DNA from: G963708325 sp963708325 | GTDB taxonomy: Bacteria > Actinomycetota > Thermoleophilia > Solirubrobacterales > 70-9 | NCBI GenBank assembly: GCA_963708325.1 | Contig: OY970203.1 | Coordinates: forward strand, 1,240,001 to 1,304,000 | DNA length: 64,000 nucleotides | Direction: 5' to 3' | In this document: positions 8,493-15,906 of the stretch, one piece after another | Layout of the letters: every line of letters begins with the position of its first letter | Numbering within the stretch: position 1 is the stretch's first letter | Program-made: the position numbers and the translations under genes | Notes under the pieces: model-generated | Seen by the model: the letters and a program-made list of their open reading frames with translations, nothing else | What the model was told of the DNA's origin: nothing | Database searches by the model: none

Positions 8493-9227
8493 TCAGCCTT
8501 TGCCCCGCCGACCCCAGTACCGAACGCGGAAGCGAACGATGTTGCGCACGAACTCCGGGATTGCCGGGCCCCCGACGAACGAGTGCCGCACGCGGTTCTT
8601 TCGGAACGTCACCGGCATCTCACGGATCGTCAAGCCGAGCCGCCGCGCTTCCAGCACGATCTCGGCGTCGGCGAACCAGTCGTCGGCGGTGAGGTCCATC
8701 CGCGAATAGGCGGCGCGGGTCAGCCCCTTCGGCTTGCCGTTCATGTCCCATAGACCGCGGGTCCAGAACACCGCCAGAAACACCAGGTTGTACACGGCGG
8801 AGATCACGTGCCTCAGCCGCGGATCGTGCCGAGCCACCCGGCGTCCCTTCATCACGTCCGCCCCGCTCTTCCTCATCTCCCGGTACATGCGGGCCACGTC
8901 CTCGATCGGGTTCTGCTCGTCGCCGTCGATCACGATAAGGAGCGCGCCGCGTGCGGCCGCCAGGCCCGAGCGCATGTCCCAGCCCATTCCCCCGCGCTTC
9001 GGGTTGGCGACGACGCGGACGCCGGCATGGTCCGTCGCAAAGCTGCGCACCAGCTCTTCGGTGCGGTCCTCGCGACCCTCCCAGTAGTTGGCGACGGTGA
9101 CCAACTCGAAGTCGATCCCCTGATCGGTCAGGTCGCGGTGAAGCGGCTCGAGGACCCGGAGGGCGTCCTCCTCCGCCCTGTAGCAGAGGACGATCGCCGA
9201 GAGCTTGGGAGCGTCCGACCCGGTCAC
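8493..9227 (-). CDS. Family 2 glycosyltransferase, polyprenyl-phosphate sugar transferase-like
   Basis: 244 residues with a GT-A fold: N-terminal SAIVLCYRAEED strand-loop for nucleotide binding, a DxD-like IDGDEQNP at 100-107 for the metal-nucleotide, and FADAEIVLEARRLG, where the catalytic acid of dolichol-phosphate mannosyltransferase relatives lies. The protein has no C-terminal membrane helices. It probably transfers a sugar from a nucleotide donor to a polyprenyl phosphate or to a growing glycan. It sits in a two-gene unit with the epimerase that follows without a gap. Confidence 0.85.
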   Translation of the reverse strand: MTGSDAPKLSAIVLCYRAEEDALRVLEPLHRDLTDQGIDFELVTVANYWEGREDRTEELVRSFATDHAGVRVVANPKRGGMGWDMRSGLAAARGALLIVIDGDEQNPIEDVARMYREMRKSGADVMKGRRVARHDPRLRHVISAVYNLVFLAVFWTRGLWDMNGKPKGLTRAAYSRMDLTADDWFADAEIVLEARRLGLTIREMPVTFRKNRVRHSFVGGPAIPEFVRNIVRFRVRYWGRRGKG

Positions 9228-9243
9228 CGCACGTATCTAAGCG

Positions 9244-10182
9244 CTACAGCTCGACGGTGCGGGGCTCGATCCGCCCCGCACGCCAAGCGTCGAGCACCGC
9301 CGTCGCGATCCCGAGATCCTGCGTTGCCAGCCCGGTCGAGTCGAACAGCGTGACCTCGTCGTCCGAGCGGCGGCCGGCGGCGGCACCGGTTAGCACGTCG
9401 CCCAGCTCGGTGACGTCGTCCCGGCCGACCGCTCCCGACTCCACGACGCCCGCCAGCTCGCCGCCCGCGCTGGCCTGCGCCCACTCGTCGCAGAACAGAC
9501 GGCAACGAGTCAGCGCATCCGGATCCACCTCCGCCTTGCCGTGGGCGTCGGCCCCCATAACGACGAGATGCTGCCCGGGGCGAAGGTCGCCGGCACCGAT
9601 CACCGGCTCGTCGCCCGGCGTCACGGTGACGACGACGTCGCAGGCGGCCGCCTCCGCGCGCGGGCCTGCCGTCCAGCCGACCTCGGCCGCCAGCGCCTCG
9701 GCCGCCTCGGGGCGAAGGTCGGCGCAGACCCCCGAGCCGTAACCGGCGGCCTGCGCGCAGCGGGCCGCCCAGGCGCCGTTGATCCCGCAGCCGATCACGC
9801 CCACCGTCCTCCCGCCTGGCCGCGCCAGCGCCTGTGCCGAGACCGCCGCTGCGGCACCGGTGCGAAGCCAGGTCACCGAGCGCGCGTCCATGATCGCGAC
9901 CTCCGCGCCGGTGTCCGCGTCGGAGACGAGCAGCACGCCGGTCACCACCGGCAGGCCGCGCTCGGGGTTGGCGGGAAACGAGGTCACCCACTTGAGGATC
10001 GCCAGCCCTTCGCCCCGCGCCGGCATCGCCCGGAAGTCCCCCGGCGGGCTGTCGAGATAGACCTTCGGCGGCATCGTCCACTCGCCGCGGGCGTGCTTCT
10101 CGAAAGCCAGCCGCGTCCGCTCGATCGCCGTCGCCGGATCGACCGCGGCCAGCACGTCAGACTGGCTGAACACCGGGATCAC
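9244..10182 (-). CDS. Ornithine cyclodeaminase / mu-crystallin family NAD(P)-binding protein
   Basis: 312 residues, normal for the family. The dinucleotide fold motif GVIGCGINGAWAA is at about 128-140, a Lys near residue 64 (LAILKWV) matches the substrate-binding region, and DSTGLATQDL near the C-terminus matches the conserved end segment. Members include ornithine cyclodeaminase, alanine dehydrogenase, ketimine reductase and N-(2-amino-2-carboxyethyl)-glutamate-type enzymes, so the substrate is open. It stands alone, with its start facing the epsilon-like gene across a 100-base divergent gap. Confidence 0.85.
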   Translation of the reverse strand: MIPVFSQSDVLAAVDPATAIERTRLAFEKHARGEWTMPPKVYLDSPPGDFRAMPARGEGLAILKWVTSFPANPERGLPVVTGVLLVSDADTGAEVAIMDARSVTWLRTGAAAAVSAQALARPGGRTVGVIGCGINGAWAARCAQAAGYGSGVCADLRPEAAEALAAEVGWTAGPRAEAAACDVVVTVTPGDEPVIGAGDLRPGQHLVVMGADAHGKAEVDPDALTRCRLFCDEWAQASAGGELAGVVESGAVGRDDVTELGDVLTGAAAGRRSDDEVTLFDSTGLATQDLGIATAVLDAWRAGRIEPRTVEL

Positions 10183-10270
10183 CCGGGGCAGTCTTACTCA
10201 GGGCTCAGAACAGCGGTCCGCGGAGGTAGACGTCGTCGACGTTGGAGGTCCGGGCGACGGAAGCGCCGTC

Positions 10271-10276
10271 TAGGCT
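10271..10276 (+). promoter_or_regulatory. -10 box TAGGCT for the epsilon-like gene
   Basis: TAGGCT ends 6 nt before GTG 10283, giving a leaderless transcript by the same logic as at 4957. Confidence 0.5.
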
Positions 10277-10282
10277 TGCGCC

Positions 10283-10507
10283 GTGAGCCGCAACGGCCGT
10301 CGCAAGCCTCCCCGACCGCAGATCGAGATCGTCCAGGCCGCCTCCGAGCCCGAGGCGGCGGCGATCGCCGCTGCGCTGGAGCGCTTCCTCGCCGAGACCG
10401 CGCCGGCGCCGGGTCCCCGCCGCGAGGTCAGCCGCTGGCAGCAGGCCGCGTTGCGCGAGGGCGTCGAGCGCGACCCGGGCTTGCCCCGGTCCGGCCCGGC
10501 GGTGTAG
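10283..10507 (+). CDS. Acyl-CoA carboxylase epsilon-like small subunit
   Basis: 74 residues from GTG 10283. It has a basic N-terminus, an IEIVQAASEPEAAAIAAALERFL helix-rich centre and a SRWQQAALREG...PG tail. This matches the layout of actinobacterial acyl-CoA carboxylase epsilon subunits, in which a short domain of the type (E)xAAlxAvl is followed by a Trp and a basic, Gly-Pro-containing end. Epsilon subunits stabilise the alpha-beta complex. They normally follow the beta gene, whereas here the beta gene ends 3.7 kb upstream. The protein is too short for a sure call, and a fortuitous match is possible. Dodecin follows after a structured 60-base leader. Confidence 0.6.
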   Translation: MSRNGRRKPPRPQIEIVQAASEPEAAAIAAALERFLAETAPAPGPRREVSRWQQAALREGVERDPGLPRSGPAV

Positions 10508-10520
10508 AAAACACGCATCC

Positions 10521-10548
10521 GCCGGGCGCTGCCCGGCCAAAGCCGGGC
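10521..10548 (+). promoter_or_regulatory. Three-arm alternative hairpin in the dodecin leader
   Basis: GCCGGGC at 10521-10527, its reverse complement GCCCGGC at 10531-10537, and GCCGGGC again at 10542-10548. The middle arm can pair with either outer arm (loops of 3 and 4 nt), giving two mutually exclusive 7-bp hairpins just before AAGGAGG (10558-10564). A TAGAAA box at 10505-10510 overlaps the previous stop codon. There is no U-run after the second hairpin. Confidence 0.5.
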
Positions 10549-10568
10549 AACCACAAAAAGGAGGAAGC

Positions 10569-10778
10569 GTGGCCGTAGTCAAGATCATCGAGCTGGTCGG
10601 AAGCTCGAAGAAGTCCTCGGACGACGCCGCACAACAGGCGCTCAAGCAGGCGCAGGGCTCGCTGCGAAACGTCCGCGCAGTCGACATCGTCAGCACCGGG
10701 CTGCGGGGTGAGAACCTCGACGAGTTTCGCGCCCACGTGCGGGTCGCGTTCCTGATCGAGGGAACCGAGGTCGACTGA
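10569..10778 (+). CDS. Dodecin family flavin-binding protein
   Basis: 69 residues, the usual dodecin length, from GTG 10569 with a strong AAGGAGG at 10558-10564. The sequence VVKIIELVGSSKKSSDDAAQ, then AVDIVSTGLRGENLDEFRAHVRVAFLIE, shows the one-helix-three-strand pattern of dodecins, which assemble as dodecamers that store or buffer flavins (or CoA in some actinobacterial members). Trp in the flavin-stacking position is not present (the equivalent region reads DIVSTGLRG), so ligand choice may differ. It lies between the epsilon-like gene and sulfite reductase, with an inverted repeat after it. Confidence 0.9.
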   Translation: MAVVKIIELVGSSKKSSDDAAQQALKQAQGSLRNVRAVDIVSTGLRGENLDEFRAHVRVAFLIEGTEVD

Positions 10779-10803
10779 GGCACCACCCGTTCGCGCATCG
10801 ACC

Positions 10804-10833
10804 GCGACCGGTGTTGTTGACCGTACCGGTCGC
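10804..10833. repeat. 9-bp inverted repeat GCGACCGGT / ACCGGTCGC
   Basis: Perfect 9-bp arms at 10804-10812 and 10825-10833 with a 12-nt loop, between the dodecin stop and the sulfite reductase promoter. It may be a terminator-like hairpin for dodecin (no U-run follows) or an operator upstream of the sulfur genes. Confidence 0.55.
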
Positions 10834-10863
10834 CTAAATACCTGAATCTCGGTCAGCTTTTGC

Positions 10864-10869
10864 TATATT
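10864..10869 (+). promoter_or_regulatory. -10 box TATATT (TTGCTATATT) of the sulfite reductase gene
   Basis: TATATT preceded by TTTTGC, an extended -10 look, about 58 nt before the ATG at 10928. The surrounding 10834-10869 stretch is unusually AT-rich for this genome. CTGA (10842-10845) and TCAG (10853-10856) form a weak inverted repeat just upstream that could be an operator. Confidence 0.5.
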
Positions 10870-10927
10870 CGCCCGGCTGTAGGTGCGGGCCGCCTGCCCG
10901 TACTCGAATTCCAGCCAGGAGACAGCG

Positions 10928-12763
10928 ATGGAGCCGACAGCGGCGCCCGCGAAGGCCAAGGGCAAGAAGGGATCGCTGGAGAACCCCGAGCTCTACCAGG
11001 ACGTGCCGGGACACGTGATCCCGATCCTGGAACGCGAGTTCGACGACTTCGACACCGAGGCGGGCAAGTTCCTCGAGGGCGAGACCGAGGAGGCCGATTT
11101 CATCGGCTTCCGGCTCAAGCAGGGCGTCTACGGGCAGCGCCAGCCCGAGCGGCAGATGATCCGGGTCAAGATTCCGCTGGGAGGCGTCAACCCGGAGCAG
11201 CTCGAGGCCTTCGCCGACATCGCCGAGAACTTCGCGCCGATGCGCAAGGGCCACATCACCACGCGCCAGAACATCCAGTACCACCATGTCCCCCTGCCCG
11301 ACGCCGCCAAGGCGATCCGCAGGCTGGGAGAGGTCGGGCTGTCGTCCCGGGAGGCCTGCGGCAACACCGTGCGCAACGTCACCGGCGATCCCTGGGCCGG
11401 TGTCTGCGACGACGAGCCGTTCGACGTCACCCCGTACGGCGCCGCGTTCGTTCGCTACTTCGTCCGCAACGAGGTCTGCCAGCTGCTGCCGCGCAAGTTC
11501 AAGGTCTCGTGGAGCGCCGACGACGAGGACCGCGCCGTCTCCGGCATCCACGACCTCGGCTTTCTCCCCCGGATCCGCGAGGTCGACGGGGAGCAGGTTC
11601 GCGGCGTCGAGATCCGCACCGGCGGCGGCACCTCGATCATGCCCCGGGTCGGCCAGACGCTCTACGACTTCGTCGAGGTCGACAACGGCGACTACCTGAA
11701 GGTCTCCGAGGCGGTGCTGAGGATCTTCGACCGCCAGGAGTGGCTGCGAAAGAACCGCGCCCGCGCCCGGATCAAGGTGCTGGTGGACAAGGTCGGAATC
11801 GAGGAGTTCCGCAAGATGGTCGACGAGGAGCTCGAGGGCGACTGGGTCGACGAGCGCGACTTCGACCCCACCCCGCGTCTGTTCCTCCACGACGAGGAGT
11901 CAAACGCGCCCGAGGCCCCGGTCGGCTACGGCAGCCCGAACGGCGAGCGCTCGCGGTTCGATCGCTTCGTCGCCGCCAACGTCAAGCCGCAGCGCCAGGA
12001 CGGCTTCTCGACCGTCCAGGTGAAGGTGACCCGCGGCGACCTCAGCCCGGAGCAGATGCGCGGCGTCGCCGCGATCATGCGCGACTTCAGCGGCGGCTAC
12101 GCGCGCACCACGATCCACCAGAACCTCGTTCTGCGCTGGGTTCGCGACGAGGCCGTCTTCGACGTCTGGGAGCGGCTCGGCGAGCTGGGACTGGGCGACG
12201 CCGGGGCCGACCAGGTCACCGACGTCGTCAGCTGCCCCGGCACGGACTCCTGCAAGCTCGGGATCACCAGCTCGATGGGGCTCAACCAGGCGGTCCAGGA
12301 GCGGCTCGAGCAGATGAAGATCTCCGATCCGCTGCTGAAGGGGATCCACATCAAGATGAGCGGCTGCCCGAACGGCTGCAGCCAGCACCACATCGCCAAC
12401 ATCGGCTTCTACGGCGCCTCGATGAAGGTCGGCGACAAGCAGATGCCGGCCTACATCGCACATCTCGGCGGCCAGTACGAGGGCGGAGAGGTGGCGATGG
12501 GCAAGCGGCTGAAGGTGCGCCTGCCCGCCAAGCGCGTCCCTGAGGCGGTCGAGCGCTGGCTCCGCCACTACGAGGAGAACCGCACGGACGGCGAGGAGTT
12601 CAACGCCTTCGCAGCGCGCGTCGGCGAAGGCGAGTTCGAGGGGCTCGTCAAGGACCTGGCGATGCCGGTCGAGTTCAGCCTCGACAACATGCAGCACTTC
12701 ATCGACTGGAACAAGACCGAGCCCTTCAAGGTCGAGCGCGGCGAGGGCGAGTGCGCAGTTTAG
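10928..12763 (+). CDS. sir: Ferredoxin-type sulfite (or nitrite) reductase, siroheme / 4Fe-4S
   Basis: 611 residues from ATG 10928, chosen for the AGGAGA at 10916-10921. It has two ferredoxin-like half domains (GHITTRQNIQYH near 116 and ARTTIHQNLVLRW near 395) and the siroheme-4Fe-4S ligands Cys436-x5-Cys442 and Cys480-x3-Cys484 (CPGTDSC and SGCPNGC). It reduces sulfite to sulfide with six electrons from ferredoxin. Nitrite reductase NirA is its closest alternative, but the following APS reductase, ATP sulfurylase and APS kinase genes favour sulfite. A leader of ~50 nt separates its TATATT box from the start, unlike most genes here. Confidence 0.92.
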   Translation: MEPTAAPAKAKGKKGSLENPELYQDVPGHVIPILEREFDDFDTEAGKFLEGETEEADFIGFRLKQGVYGQRQPERQMIRVKIPLGGVNPEQLEAFADIAENFAPMRKGHITTRQNIQYHHVPLPDAAKAIRRLGEVGLSSREACGNTVRNVTGDPWAGVCDDEPFDVTPYGAAFVRYFVRNEVCQLLPRKFKVSWSADDEDRAVSGIHDLGFLPRIREVDGEQVRGVEIRTGGGTSIMPRVGQTLYDFVEVDNGDYLKVSEAVLRIFDRQEWLRKNRARARIKVLVDKVGIEEFRKMVDEELEGDWVDERDFDPTPRLFLHDEESNAPEAPVGYGSPNGERSRFDRFVAANVKPQRQDGFSTVQVKVTRGDLSPEQMRGVAAIMRDFSGGYARTTIHQNLVLRWVRDEAVFDVWERLGELGLGDAGADQVTDVVSCPGTDSCKLGITSSMGLNQAVQERLEQMKISDPLLKGIHIKMSGCPNGCSQHHIANIGFYGASMKVGDKQMPAYIAHLGGQYEGGEVAMGKRLKVRLPAKRVPEAVERWLRHYEENRTDGEEFNAFAARVGEGEFEGLVKDLAMPVEFSLDNMQHFIDWNKTEPFKVERGEGECAV

Positions 12764-12813
12764 GTTGGCGCCGAACGCGCAGCGTGAGGCGTCAGGCAGG
12801 TGGGGGTCTTGAT
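12764..12813 (+). repeat. 50-nt dispersed hairpin repeat, copy 1
   Basis: Begins immediately after the sulfite reductase stop codon. It matches 45 of 50 positions with the element on the minus strand at 22606-22655. Core: CGCC-GA-ACGC-loop-GCGT-GA-GGCG, a hairpin whose two 4-bp stems are separated by a symmetric GA/GA internal loop; outer GG(T) positions can extend the stem. Three of the five differences cluster in or next to the apical loop and the far 3' side, and no difference falls in the core stems. Confidence 0.75.
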
Positions 12814-12894
12814 TCTGCCGCGTCCCGCGGAACGCCGGCCCGCCCCTAGCACTCCTCCGGGCGCCGCAGCCAACCTGGAATACTGTCCGGCTTC

Positions 12895-13584
12895 ATGCCC
12901 ACCCTGACCGACATCGACCCCGAGGCGATCGCCGCCGAGCTGGAGCCGAAGAGCGCGCCGGAGGTGCTCGAATGGGCATTCGAGACCTTCAACCCGCGCC
13001 TCTACGTCGCCTGCTCGTTTCAGAAGACCTCGTCGGTCACTGTCGACATGGCGACCCGGATCGACCCGGGCGCGCGCTTCTTCTACCTCGACACCGACGT
13101 CCTGTTCGACGAGACCTACAAGACCCGCGACGCGCTCGAGAAGCGCTACGGGATCCGTTTTGACCGCTTCCACAACCTCACCCTCGAGGAGCAGGCCCGA
13201 CAGCACGGCGACGAGCTGTGGTCGCGCGACCCCGACCTGTGCTGCGGCATCCGCAAGGTGGAGCCGATGCGGCAGGCGCTCTCCAGCGTGGACTGCTGGG
13301 TCTCGGGCATCCGTCGCGAGGACTCCCAGAGCCGAGCCGGCGCCAAGAAGTTCGGCTGGGACAAGCGCTTCGGCCTCTACAAGCTGAATCCCCTCGCCGA
13401 CTGGACGGAGAAGGACGTCTGGCGCTACCTGTTCGAGCACGACGTCCCCTACAACCCCCTTCACGACCAGGGCTACCCCTCGATCGGCTGCACCCACTGC
13501 ACGCGCCCTCCGGGCGCCGGCGAGTCGCCGCGCGCCGGCCGCTGGGCCGACGCCGAGAAGACGGAGTGCGGGCTGAATGGCTAA
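12895..13584 (+). CDS. cysH: Adenylyl-sulfate (APS) reductase, iron-sulfur type
   Basis: 229 residues from ATG 12895; AATACT/TACTGT at 12879-12886 gives it its own near-leaderless promoter. It reduces APS (or PAPS) to sulfite with thioredoxin. The 4Fe-4S ligands Cys116-Cys117 (LCCGIRKVEP) and Cys199-x2-Cys202 (GCTHC) are present, which marks an APS-type enzyme, and the catalytic Cys225 sits in the C-terminal ECGL. The nucleotide-binding segment SFQKTSSVTVDMA opens the PP-loop-like fold. Its stop overlaps the ATG of the ATP sulfurylase gene by 8 bases, so the two are translationally coupled. Confidence 0.95.
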   Translation: MPTLTDIDPEAIAAELEPKSAPEVLEWAFETFNPRLYVACSFQKTSSVTVDMATRIDPGARFFYLDTDVLFDETYKTRDALEKRYGIRFDRFHNLTLEEQARQHGDELWSRDPDLCCGIRKVEPMRQALSSVDCWVSGIRREDSQSRAGAKKFGWDKRFGLYKLNPLADWTEKDVWRYLFEHDVPYNPLHDQGYPSIGCTHCTRPPGAGESPRAGRWADAEKTECGLNG

Positions 13585-14659
13585 CGCGCCCACGCAGGCC
13601 GCGGTGACGGTCACCCTCACCGCTCGCCAGGAGGCGGACTTCGAGCTGATCGCCAACGGCGGCTTCGCGCCGCTGAAGGGGTTCATGGGATCCGACGACT
13701 GGCGCTCGTCGGCCGAGTCGATGCGGCTGTCCGACGGCGCGATCTGGCCGATCCCGATCGTGCTCGCCACCGACGCCGCCGCCGCCGAGGGCGAGGTCGT
13801 CGAGCTCTCCAACCGCGAGGGCCGCACGCTGGGTCGCCTCACGGTCGAGGAGATCTTCGAGCGGGACATCGACTTCGAGGCCGAGCACGTCTTCAAGACG
13901 ACCGAGGACGAGCATCCCGGCGTCGCCGTCACCCGCCGAGAGGGCACCCGCTGCCTCGCCGGCGCGATCCAGGCCGACGCTCTGCCCGAGCACGAGGCAG
14001 CGTTCCAGAGCCATCTGCTCAGCCCCGACGAGGCAAAGAGCGCGTTCGCCAAGCGCGAGTGGCACACGGTGGTCGGCTTTCAGACCCGCAACCCGATCCA
14101 CCGGGCCCACGAGTACCTGACCAAGGCAGCCCTGGAGACCTGCGACGGCCTGTTCCTGCACCCCGTGATCGGCGAGACCAAGTCCGACGACATCCCCGCC
14201 GACATCCGCATCCGCTGCTACGAGGCGCTGGTCGAGAGCTACTACCCGGCGGAGCGGGTGATCCTCGGCGTCAACCCCCAGGCGATGCGCTATGCCGGCC
14301 CCCGCGAGGCCGTCCTGCACGCGATCGTCCGCCGCAACTACGGCTGCACCCACTTCATCGTCGGCCGCGACCACGCCGGCGTCGGCAGCTACTACGGCAC
14401 CTACGACGCCCACCGCATCTTCGACGACATCGAGGTCGCCGAGCTGGGCATCCAGCCGCTGTTCTTCGACCACGCCTTCTGGTGCGAGGCCTGCAGGGCG
14501 ATGGTCTCCAACAAGACCTGCCCGCACGACGAGGACCAGCACCTGTTCCTCTCCGGCACGAAGGTGCGCGAGAAGCTGAGCAAGGGCGAGTCGCTGCCGG
14601 TCGAGTTCACGCGGCCCGAGGTGGCCGAGATCCTGATGGAGGCCTACCGGGATGAGTAG
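13577..14659 (+). CDS. sat: ATP sulfurylase (sulfate adenylyltransferase), homomeric type
   Basis: 360 residues. It makes APS from ATP and sulfate, the first step of assimilation. The catalytic QTRNPIHRAHE (169-179) and GRDHAGVG (263-270) motifs are intact. Cys303, Cys306 and Cys315 with His317 (CEACRAMVSNKTCPH) form the zinc-like site of the bacterial Sat branch. It is somewhat shorter than many family members, with a reduced N-terminus. It overlaps both neighbours (cysH by 8 bases and cysC by 8 bases), making a tightly coupled three-gene unit. Confidence 0.95.
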   Translation: MANAPTQAAVTVTLTARQEADFELIANGGFAPLKGFMGSDDWRSSAESMRLSDGAIWPIPIVLATDAAAAEGEVVELSNREGRTLGRLTVEEIFERDIDFEAEHVFKTTEDEHPGVAVTRREGTRCLAGAIQADALPEHEAAFQSHLLSPDEAKSAFAKREWHTVVGFQTRNPIHRAHEYLTKAALETCDGLFLHPVIGETKSDDIPADIRIRCYEALVESYYPAERVILGVNPQAMRYAGPREAVLHAIVRRNYGCTHFIVGRDHAGVGSYYGTYDAHRIFDDIEVAELGIQPLFFDHAFWCEACRAMVSNKTCPHDEDQHLFLSGTKVREKLSKGESLPVEFTRPEVAEILMEAYRDE

Positions 14660-15221
14660 CGAGCGCGGATTCACGCTCTGGTTCACCGGGCTTTCGGGTG
14701 CCGGCAAGACAACGATCTCGCACCTGCTGGAGAAGGAGCTGCGCGAGCGCGGCTCCAAGCTCGAGATCCTCGACGGCGACGTGATCCGCGAGAACCTCTC
14801 CAAGGGCCTCGGCTTCTCCAAGGAGGACCGCGACATCAACATTCGCCGGATCGCCTTCGTCGCCGACCTGCTGTCACGCAACGGCGTCCCGGTGATCACC
14901 GCGGCGATCTCCCCCTACCGCGAGATCCGCGACGAGGCCCGCGAGATGATGGGCGAGCGCTTCATCGAGGCCTACGTGAAGGCGTCGGTGGAGACCTGCG
15001 AGGAGCGCGACGTCAAGGGGCTGTATGCGAAGGCCCGCAGCGGCGAGATCAAGGAGTTCACCGGGGTCTCGGACCCGTACGAGCCGCCGGAGAACCCCGA
15101 GCTGACGATCGACACCGAGGCGCACGAGCCGCCGGAGTCGGTGCAGATCATCCTCGAGTACCTCGAGCAGCGCGAGCTGATCCCGAGCGCCGACGGCGCC
15201 CGGGCGACGACTGGCGCGTAG
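14652..15221 (+). CDS. cysC: Adenylyl-sulfate kinase
   Basis: 189 residues. The P-loop GLSGAGKTT is at residues 13-21, the substrate segment LDGDVIRENLSKGLGFSKEDRD follows, and the NIRRIAFVADLL and SPYREIRDEAR motifs are typical of CysC. It phosphorylates APS to PAPS. Since the neighbouring reductase looks like the APS-using iron-sulfur form, PAPS may be made for sulfotransferases or as a parallel route rather than for sulfide supply. The ATG overlaps the end of sat. Confidence 0.94.
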   Translation: MSSERGFTLWFTGLSGAGKTTISHLLEKELRERGSKLEILDGDVIRENLSKGLGFSKEDRDINIRRIAFVADLLSRNGVPVITAAISPYREIRDEAREMMGERFIEAYVKASVETCEERDVKGLYAKARSGEIKEFTGVSDPYEPPENPELTIDTEAHEPPESVQIILEYLEQRELIPSADGARATTGA

Positions 15222-15305
15222 CCCGGGTCCGGGTTAGGCTGCGCGCACAAGCGAGGGATCGCACCGGTCGCGGATGCGCCGGCGCGGGCCGAAATGGAGG
15301 AGCAC

Positions 15306-15902
15306 ATGCGCAGGATCGGATCACGCAGACCGTCACCGGCATTCGTATTGGCGGCAATCGCGCTCTTCGTCGCGCTCGGCGGCAGCGCGGCGGCGCTGAC
15401 CGGCACCAACACCGTCTTCTCGGACGACATCGTCAACGGCCAGATCAAGGCCGTGGACATGAAGCGCGGCGAGGTCGGCACCGCCGGCTTCCAGTCCGTC
15501 GGCCTGCCCGCTGGGCCTATCTCATCCGCCAACTACCAGAAGATGACTGCGCTCACCGACCAGTTCGGCTCGGGCCGGCTCACGGTCACCTCGACCCGCA
15601 ACGTGCTCATCCACGCCACGGTCGCCGTCGAGACAAACGGAAACGGCGGGGACTTCGTCGAGTGCAAGATCCAGCACAAACCGGTGGGGGGCTCGTTCAC
15701 CGACGTCCCGGGCGGGGGTCCGGTCGCCGCCTCGCTGCCCTCGGAGTTCGACACGGGCCAGGGCTTCGCCGACGCCACCATCCCTGTCGACGCGAATGAC
15801 AAGGTCGGGCCCGGCCGCTGGGATTACCGCGTCGTCTGCAGGTCCATTACGGGCAAGGCGAGCGGCAACGTCGGCACGCTCCAGGCTCTGGTCGTGCGCT
15901 AG
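15306..15902 (+). CDS. Secreted protein of the RPSPA/FVALGG family (short form)
   Basis: 198 residues from ATG 15306; the in-frame ATG at 15294 is rejected because GGAGG at 15297-15301 is positioned for the second ATG. N-terminus MRRIGSRRPSPAFVLAAIAL then FVALGG, a basic plus hydrophobic signal region shared with the 4199 protein, followed by TGTNTVFSDDIVNGQIKAVD, also shared with it (FSDDI). The repeat section is almost absent, and a ~140-residue beta-rich extracellular domain follows, containing two Cys. Function unknown. It sits directly downstream of cysC, with a TAGGCT-like box at ~15235 suggesting its own promoter. Confidence 0.78.
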   Translation: MRRIGSRRPSPAFVLAAIALFVALGGSAAALTGTNTVFSDDIVNGQIKAVDMKRGEVGTAGFQSVGLPAGPISSANYQKMTALTDQFGSGRLTVTSTRNVLIHATVAVETNGNGGDFVECKIQHKPVGGSFTDVPGGGPVAASLPSEFDTGQGFADATIPVDANDKVGPGRWDYRVVCRSITGKASGNVGTLQALVVR

Positions 15903-15906
15903 CCGA

